DNA of 64,000 nt from Candidatus Wallbacteria bacterium (lineage in GTDB: Bacteria > Muiribacteriota > JAQTZZ01), in the NCBI GenBank assembly GCA_028687545.1, contig JAQTZZ010000001.1, positions 124,001-188,000 on the forward strand, given 5' to 3'. Of this stretch, positions 59,146 to 64,000 are shown in pieces. Numbering within the stretch: the stretch's first letter is position 1; each line of letters starts with the position of its first letter. The translations under genes were made by a program, and so were the position numbers. The notes under the pieces were generated by a model, which searched no databases, was not told where the DNA came from, and saw only the letters and a list, made by a program, of their open reading frames with translations.

Positions 59146-60315
59146 TTAATTTTTGACCTGGAACAGGTCCTTGAAAAAATCGAACCATGGGGTGCCGGTA
59201 AATTTAGCGATAGAAGTCATGATCACTCCGATGACGATCGAGATCATGACTATCAGTTTCCCTGCGTCCTGACCTTTGAGGCTGCCGAGTTGCATCGGTT
59301 CTCTGGAGAAGTAGGCGGAGGCTGCGTATAACTCTTCTCCTATGATCGTATAGTCGCAGGCTGCGACGAAAAAGGGCAGCTGGGATGGCATTGTGGTTCC
59401 GGCAATCTGAATGGCCTTGATCGAGTTTCCGGTCTCTGCCAGAACAAGCGATTCGGCGTAGAAGGTTCCCAGGTAAAAAATAGTGGCCGGTTTTTCACGT
59501 ATCATTTTGCCGCAGACTCCGGCTGCATAGCTGAACTGGTCATTAGCTATATAACGGACACAATCTTCTTTATAGGTATCCGGACGCCCTACCTTTAGGT
59601 GGGCTTCCTTGATCACTTCCTTGGCTGTGGAGAAGACGATGGGTCCGGCGACAGGGACTGTGATTTCAGTATCATATTCCGCGGTTTTCTTGGCAATATG
59701 CCCCAGAATCGAGATGGCTGCAATCGTAGGAAGGTCGTCCATGTCGTAAATGCCAGGCACGAACATCACCTCGCGTCCCATTTCAGTGGCGCGACCCACT
59801 GCCTCATCAATGGCCGAGAGACCGGCGATCGGCCGAACATAGAGATCCTGGCCCTTCAAGGCTGAAGTGATGTAGAAACCAACAAAACCGGCGATTACCA
59901 GCAGGGCTACCAGGAGATTGCCTAGTTCCGGGTTGAACATGCGGTGTTTTTTCTGATAGTCATTCGTGAAGTCGGCTGACAGCTGGGTGACGATTTCGGC
60001 TTCAACTGAGCCTTTCTGAAGATAGGTCTTGATCTGTCCCTCGATCTGTTCGAGATTCCAGTCTTTTACTCCGTTGCTTTCCAGGGACTTGATCACAAGA
60101 TTCTTGACTTTGTCGATGGCGAACTGAGTGACTGGAGCCGCGGCTGCTGGAGCATTCACCGCCGCTTCCACTGGGGCAGCAGTTGAAGTTTCGACAGATG
60201 CCGCAGTTGTAATGGCGGCTTCCTGTGTGGCTGCGGCCGGAGGCGCTTCCTCAGCCAGAAGCATGCACCCTGTGAAGAAGATCATCATCAACAGTAGCAG
60301 CTTTTCCTTTTTCAT
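59146..60315 (-). CDS. DUF6754-type membrane protein, first gene of the MutL-ASKHA operon
   Basis: 389 residues. An N-terminal signal (with FTGC, a possible lipobox) precedes an Ala/Thr/Pro-rich stretch (about 24-60). Membrane segments near 128-148 and 360-380 surround a domain with IAGLSAIDEAVGRATEMG, ISILGHIAKKTAEYDTEITVP, MIREKPATIFYLGTF, QIAGTTMPSQLPFFVAACDYTIIGEELYAASAYFS. This pattern fits DUF6754, a family without known function. It leads a seven-gene run on the minus strand. Confidence 0.7.
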   Translation of the reverse strand: MKKEKLLLLMMIFFTGCMLLAEEAPPAAATQEAAITTAASVETSTAAPVEAAVNAPAAAAPVTQFAIDKVKNLVIKSLESNGVKDWNLEQIEGQIKTYLQKGSVEAEIVTQLSADFTNDYQKKHRMFNPELGNLLVALLVIAGFVGFYITSALKGQDLYVRPIAGLSAIDEAVGRATEMGREVMFVPGIYDMDDLPTIAAISILGHIAKKTAEYDTEITVPVAGPIVFSTAKEVIKEAHLKVGRPDTYKEDCVRYIANDQFSYAAGVCGKMIREKPATIFYLGTFYAESLVLAETGNSIKAIQIAGTTMPSQLPFFVAACDYTIIGEELYAASAYFSREPMQLGSLKGQDAGKLIVMISIVIGVIMTSIAKFTGTPWFDFFKDLFQVKN

Positions 60316-60530
60316 TTATGACTCCTTTTGTAAAAAGATCTGAAAAAAAACAGAATCCCCTCCCTAAGCTATATTGTTTTTCTATTCCCATTTCACATTA
60401 TCTACAGGCAGACATTGATCTCAAGTTACATTTTCCTGCAGATGGATTTAGGATTATTTTAATCAGGGAGGTTTTTAAAGTCAAAGGGAAATTTATTTTT
60501 CGGGATTCTCTAAGATTTGTGCCATTCCGG

Positions 60531-60899
60531 TCACTGACCGAGCTGGATCGCGGCATCCTGGGCAAAGACCCTGATATTGTTTTTCATGATGTTCACTGAA
60601 TAAACGACAGCCGTGCCACTTTCACTGACCATCACAGACGCATTGACCGAAGTGTCCCCTGTGAGTTGAATTTCTGCCGGTTTACCCTTCAGACAGACAA
60701 TTTTTGGGGAGGCGTAAGTTTCGTTTGTATAAATGTCTTTGATGGTCAGAGCGCAGAAGTAGTTGCCTGATTTGTAAGGTTGGATTTCCCATCTCACACT
60801 GTACTGATTATCCGAATAATTTTTTCCGATCGCTCCACTCAGCAGGCAGACCGAGAACAGCATGATCAAGATGCTGGAGAAGAGAAATGATTTTTTCAT
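60531..60899 (-). CDS. Small secreted protein of unknown function
   Basis: 122 residues. Signal peptide KKSFLFSSILIMLFSVCLLSGAIG, then a small beta-rich domain. ATG 60899 follows GGGAGG by about 5 bases; a longer frame adds 9 codons. It lies alone upstream of the MutL-ASKHA operon. No family recognised. Confidence 0.6.
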   Translation of the reverse strand: MKKSFLFSSILIMLFSVCLLSGAIGKNYSDNQYSVRWEIQPYKSGNYFCALTIKDIYTNETYASPKIVCLKGKPAEIQLTGDTSVNASVMVSESGTAVVYSVNIMKNNIRVFAQDAAIQLGQ

Positions 60900-61215
60900 A
60901 GTTCCTCCCAATAGTATTTGTTTCATACTCTTTCGACTGGATCAGAAAAAAGGTGAGACGGAAGTAGTAACAGATTTGCGGAAATTGGTTACTGATTCTT
61001 ATTGAGCTTTTACCTGGCCAAAGAAGCATTGAAAACTGCGAAATCGGCCAGTAGAATGGAATTCGTTGGACAGTTAAAGATCATCGGAGACTGTTGTCAG
61101 CCTGAGGGCGACAGCACGAAGGATGATTACAGCGTCAGATCCCCAAAGTGGGATTATTGATTGCAGATCAATAAGTGGACTCAACACTCAAACCGTTTTG
61201 GAGTAAAATGTTTTC
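60900..61215. other. Intergenic region
   Basis: About 316 bases between divergent genes. Only a short inverted repeat (ATCCC ... GGGAT near 61138-61155) is seen. No gene or clear promoter. Confidence 0.35.
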
Positions 61216-63507
61216 ATGAACGATCTGAAATACAGCCTCATCCATTCTTTGATCCCATCCCAGGCCGCATTCGTGTCCGGCATGACAGGCATCATCTGTC
61301 AGATCTTACTTCTGAGGGAACTCCTGGTGCTTTTTTCAGGGAATGAATTCGCCATCGGCTTTATCCTGGGCTCCTGGGTACTATGGGAAGCGGCCGGATC
61401 TTTGCTGGCAGGGAATCTTCTTGACAAGGTGGACGGAAGAAAAGCCTATTCTGTCTGCAATCTTCTTTTCCTGATCAGCTTTTTTGTAAACATTATGCTG
61501 ATCAGAGATTTCAAGGTGCTGACAGGGACCGGAATGGGGGTGATCGAAAGCCTGACAGCTTCAGTGCTGCTGCTATTTCCGTCCGGGATCTCTCACGGAG
61601 CCCTTCTGGTGTTGGCAATCCGCTTGTTCGATGGAACAGGAGCAGCCGGATCCGGATTCGGCAGAGCATATTTTTTTGAAACCATGGGAACGATTGCCGG
61701 TGGAATTCTGGGCTCCTATTTTCTGCTTCCCGGAGTCATGAGTTTCTCAATCGCAGCAGTCTGCCTCTGCGCAGGTATCTTGTCCACTCTTCCGCTGCTC
61801 AAAGGGCGGACATTTTTCCTGGCCTTGCTGGTTCTTCTAGTACTCTCGATTTTCTCAGGGCCGGGTTTACAGAAACTGAATCAATTTACCCTCAGCAGGC
61901 AGTGGAAAAAAGAACCTGCTTACTATGGCAACAGTTTTTATCAGAACATCGCAGTAATCAAAGAAGAAGAGCAGTATACGTTTTTTACGGATGGAATCCC
62001 CAGGCTGACCCTGCCGCCTGCAGAAATAGAGGCAATGGAAGATTTCGTGCACTTTCCCATGCTGTCACAGGACAACCCTGAAGCAGTGCTTGTGCTTGGC
62101 AATGGAATAGGAGGAGTTTTACGGGAAGTGGAAAAATATTCCTCTGTCAGGAGGATAGACTGCCTGGAGCCTGACCCGACTTTTCTCGCGACTGTCTGTG
62201 ATTTTTCGCGAAGGGCAGGCCTTTCCGAACTTGCCGATCCCAGAGTCACCGTGTTTCCTGAGGACGGCCGCTTTTTTGTGCAGCACAGCCTGAACGGAAA
62301 ATCCGCGGCTTTTCCGGACAGGAGATACGACGTTATTCTGATGGGAATTCCAGCGCCTGACACGCTGCAGTCAAACCGTTTCTTCACTGCGGAATTTTTC
62401 GGAAACGCCGGACAATTGCTCGGAGACGGGGGGGTTTTTGTTTGCTCGCTCCCCGGTTCCCTGGCATATTACGGGCCTGAGCTCAGAAAATTAAATGCAG
62501 TGGTGCTGCATGCGCTGGAGCGGTCCTTCAGGCAGGTGGTTGTGCTTCCTGGTTATCAGAATCTCTTCCTGTGTTTTAATGCTTCCGTGGTTTTTCCGAC
62601 TCCGGAGGGGCTGGCAGAAAGGCTTTCCGGATCCGGTATTTCCACGCTGGCGTTCAACAGGTATTCAATAGCTTCCCGGATGAGGAATGAATACCGGGAC
62701 TGGTTTTACTCGGCCATGGCCGATCCTGCCGGATACAACAGCGACCGGAAGCCCATTGCGGTGTTTTATGATCTGGCCTATCGCAGCCAGATTTACGATT
62801 ACAGGCTGAGCTGGATTTTCGGGGTACTTTCGCAGCCGGGATGGGCGATTGCACTGTTTCTGGCTGCTTGTCTGATCTCTGGCCTGACCGGAAAGATAAA
62901 ACCCGCTGTGGCTTTCAGCCTTGGCAGCACAGGCTTTTCAGGGATGCTTTTTCAGCTTCTGCTTCTGTTCGGGTTCCAGGCGGCCTGGGGTGTCGTTTTT
63001 TACGAAACAGGGCTCTTCACTGCCTGCCTGATGGGAGGGATCGCCCTGGGTACATTCCTGACCAGCCGTTCGCTGGAGCGTGACTCAGGGAAGGGGTTTT
63101 TCGGATTTTCTGATCGACAGGCTCTCCTGGGGCTGGAGATCATTTTCTTCGTTTTTTTTCTTAGCCAGTCCCTTGTCTTCGGATTCATTGACCCTTTCTT
63201 GAGCGGTTCCGTGTCAATACACTGCTTCTTTCTGCTGCCCCTCTTTTTCACCGGAGTAATCATGGGCATGGAATTTCTCCTCTGCAATCGGATCTGCCTG
63301 AAGTCATCTCAGGCCGGTCAGGGGAGGGCAGCCGGCCTGATTTTTGCTTCAGACCTTTTCGGTGGTTTCCTGGGCGGAGTCATGAGCGGTTTTTTTATCC
63401 AGGCAGCTCTTGGCTGGCCTGCCATCTGTCTGATGCTGGCTGCCCTGAAGCTGGTCAGCCTGTATTGGCTGACTGTGGCATTTCAAAAAAAAATATTTGA
63501 GATATAA
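61216..63507 (+). CDS. Membrane-fused spermidine-synthase-like protein
   Basis: 763 residues. N-terminal block of about seven membrane segments (about 15-225), then a spermidine-synthase-like SAM-fold domain (about 235-480: VLVLGNGIGGVLREV, RIDCLEPDPTF, RYDVILMGIPAPDTL), then a second block of about five or six membrane segments (about 525-755). The D in the catalytic D-x-x-D region of true SpeE is replaced by MGIPAPD, so polyamine synthesis is doubtful. It is followed 33 bases later by an AmmeMemoRadiSam-type gene. Confidence 0.75.
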   Translation: MNDLKYSLIHSLIPSQAAFVSGMTGIICQILLLRELLVLFSGNEFAIGFILGSWVLWEAAGSLLAGNLLDKVDGRKAYSVCNLLFLISFFVNIMLIRDFKVLTGTGMGVIESLTASVLLLFPSGISHGALLVLAIRLFDGTGAAGSGFGRAYFFETMGTIAGGILGSYFLLPGVMSFSIAAVCLCAGILSTLPLLKGRTFFLALLVLLVLSIFSGPGLQKLNQFTLSRQWKKEPAYYGNSFYQNIAVIKEEEQYTFFTDGIPRLTLPPAEIEAMEDFVHFPMLSQDNPEAVLVLGNGIGGVLREVEKYSSVRRIDCLEPDPTFLATVCDFSRRAGLSELADPRVTVFPEDGRFFVQHSLNGKSAAFPDRRYDVILMGIPAPDTLQSNRFFTAEFFGNAGQLLGDGGVFVCSLPGSLAYYGPELRKLNAVVLHALERSFRQVVVLPGYQNLFLCFNASVVFPTPEGLAERLSGSGISTLAFNRYSIASRMRNEYRDWFYSAMADPAGYNSDRKPIAVFYDLAYRSQIYDYRLSWIFGVLSQPGWAIALFLAACLISGLTGKIKPAVAFSLGSTGFSGMLFQLLLLFGFQAAWGVVFYETGLFTACLMGGIALGTFLTSRSLERDSGKGFFGFSDRQALLGLEIIFFVFFLSQSLVFGFIDPFLSGSVSIHCFFLLPLFFTGVIMGMEFLLCNRICLKSSQAGQGRAAGLIFASDLFGGFLGGVMSGFFIQAALGWPAICLMLAALKLVSLYWLTVAFQKKIFEI

Positions 63508-63539
63508 TAAGAAAAAAATACCTCTTTTAAGGTGTGAAG

Positions 63540-64000
63540 ATGAGACTCGCCTTTTTCTTTATTTTAATCAACGCAGTTTTTGATTTACCAGGTGGAATTC
63601 CGCTGGCCTGGGCTGAATCTGGTTTTAAGGCCGAACATCTGAATCACGTCACAGTCGAGGCGTCTGCACCGGGATACAAGGAAGCGCTTTATTACTCGAT
63701 GCTTGACACCAAAGAGCGGACCGTCCAGTGCAGGCTCTGCCCTAAAAAATGCACGGTCGCCGAGGGAGCCCAGGGTTTCTGCAGGGCCAGGGAGAACAGG
63801 GACGGCAAGCTTTATTCGCTTGGTTATGGCTTTCCCTGCGCAGTGCATGTCGACCCGATTGAAAAGAAGCCATTTTTCCAGGTGATGCCAAAGACGCTCT
63901 CGTTTTCGCTGGCTGCTGCCGGCTGTAATTTTCGCTGCCAGAACTGCCAGAACTGGCAGATCTCACAGATTTCTCCAAAAGAATCCCAGAATCTGAAACT
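63540..64000 (+). CDS. AmmeMemoRadiSam-type radical SAM protein, 5' part only
   Basis: The gene opens at ATG 63540 and runs off the window (at least 153 codons). The first 25 residues form a signal-like hydrophobic segment (LAFFFILINAVFDL). Then CRLCPKKCTVAEGAQGFC, and AAAGCNFRCQNCQNWQISQ, with the C-x3-C-x2-C radical SAM motif and the conserved NCQN-W-x-IS. This matches the PflA-like member of the AmmeMemoRadiSam system (AMMECR1, Memo, radical SAM). A signal peptide on a radical SAM enzyme is unusual but found in this family. Confidence 0.85.
   Translation, partial: MRLAFFFILINAVFDLPGGIPLAWAESGFKAEHLNHVTVEASAPGYKEALYYSMLDTKERTVQCRLCPKKCTVAEGAQGFCRARENRDGKLYSLGYGFPCAVHVDPIEKKPFFQVMPKTLSFSLAAAGCNFRCQNCQNWQISQISPKESQNLK

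Overview
The window reads as a chromosomal segment of an anaerobic or facultatively anaerobic diderm bacterium from a poorly characterised lineage. A Mce/MlaD lipid-transport subunit implies an outer membrane. A class III (NrdD/NrdG/NrdR) ribonucleotide reductase implies anaerobic DNA-precursor synthesis. Type IV pilus genes (pilB-pilT-pilC-pilin) and a sigma-28-driven flgM imply pili and probably flagella. No rRNA, tRNA or CRISPR array was seen, and nothing names the species. Proteins are rich in TPR, HEAT and ankyrin repeats and radical-SAM enzymes, which fits an uncultured candidate phylum, but that is inference.

Layout. 0-11 kb: mlaD; a minus-strand block with an inactive-looking esterase, an alpha/beta hydrolase, a K+ channel, a cysteine desulfurase plus PP-loop/NFACT-R tRNA-thiolation pair, a giant TPR protein, NUDIX, and a RelE-type toxin-antitoxin pair. 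11.7-16 kb: the conserved rpmH-rnpA-yidD-yidC-jag-mnmE cluster, with a -1 frameshift in rnpA. 16-21 kb: three consecutive pairs of [membrane TPR protein + PAP2_3-type lipid phosphatase/transferase]. 21-26 kb: type IV pilus operon and a STAS protein. 26.5-30.7 kb: GlgE, a small protein, GlgM and a nucleotidyltransferase (maltose-1-phosphate route to alpha-glucan). 31-34.7 kb: an AT-rich island with a DUF4160/DUF2442 pair and six tandem paralogous zinc-finger membrane proteins, one of them broken. 34.8-38.9 kb: an overlapping five-gene operon led by a tetraether-lipid-synthase-like (Tes-like) radical SAM enzyme, with ICMT-like, DUF4395-like, Lgt-like and hydrolase genes. 39.7-44.7 kb: nrdR-nrdD (fused to a glutaredoxin-like domain) and nrdG. 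44.7-53 kb: flgM with two sigma-28 promoters, HU, HEAT, adenine deaminase, TPR, SGNH-TPR and SPL-like genes. 53-60.3 kb: a minus-strand operon of four membrane proteins, two small proteins, a GlmL/MutL-type ASKHA ATPase and a barrel-sandwich/KOW protein. 61-64 kb: a membrane-fused spermidine-synthase-like protein and the start of an AmmeMemoRadiSam-type radical SAM gene.

The best candidates for an undescribed system are: (1) the MutL-ASKHA/DUF6754 membrane operon, which carries the mutase-type ATPase without any B12 mutase; (2) the Tes-like/ICMT/DUF4395/Lgt-like operon, which looks like a membrane-lipid modification pathway; (3) the six-member tandem zinc-finger membrane family; and (4) the triplicated TPR-PAP2 cassette.

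Two families of dispersed inverted-repeat elements recur between genes: one built of an 8-bp period (AAGTTNNT) and one built around GAGCCTCTT stem-loops.
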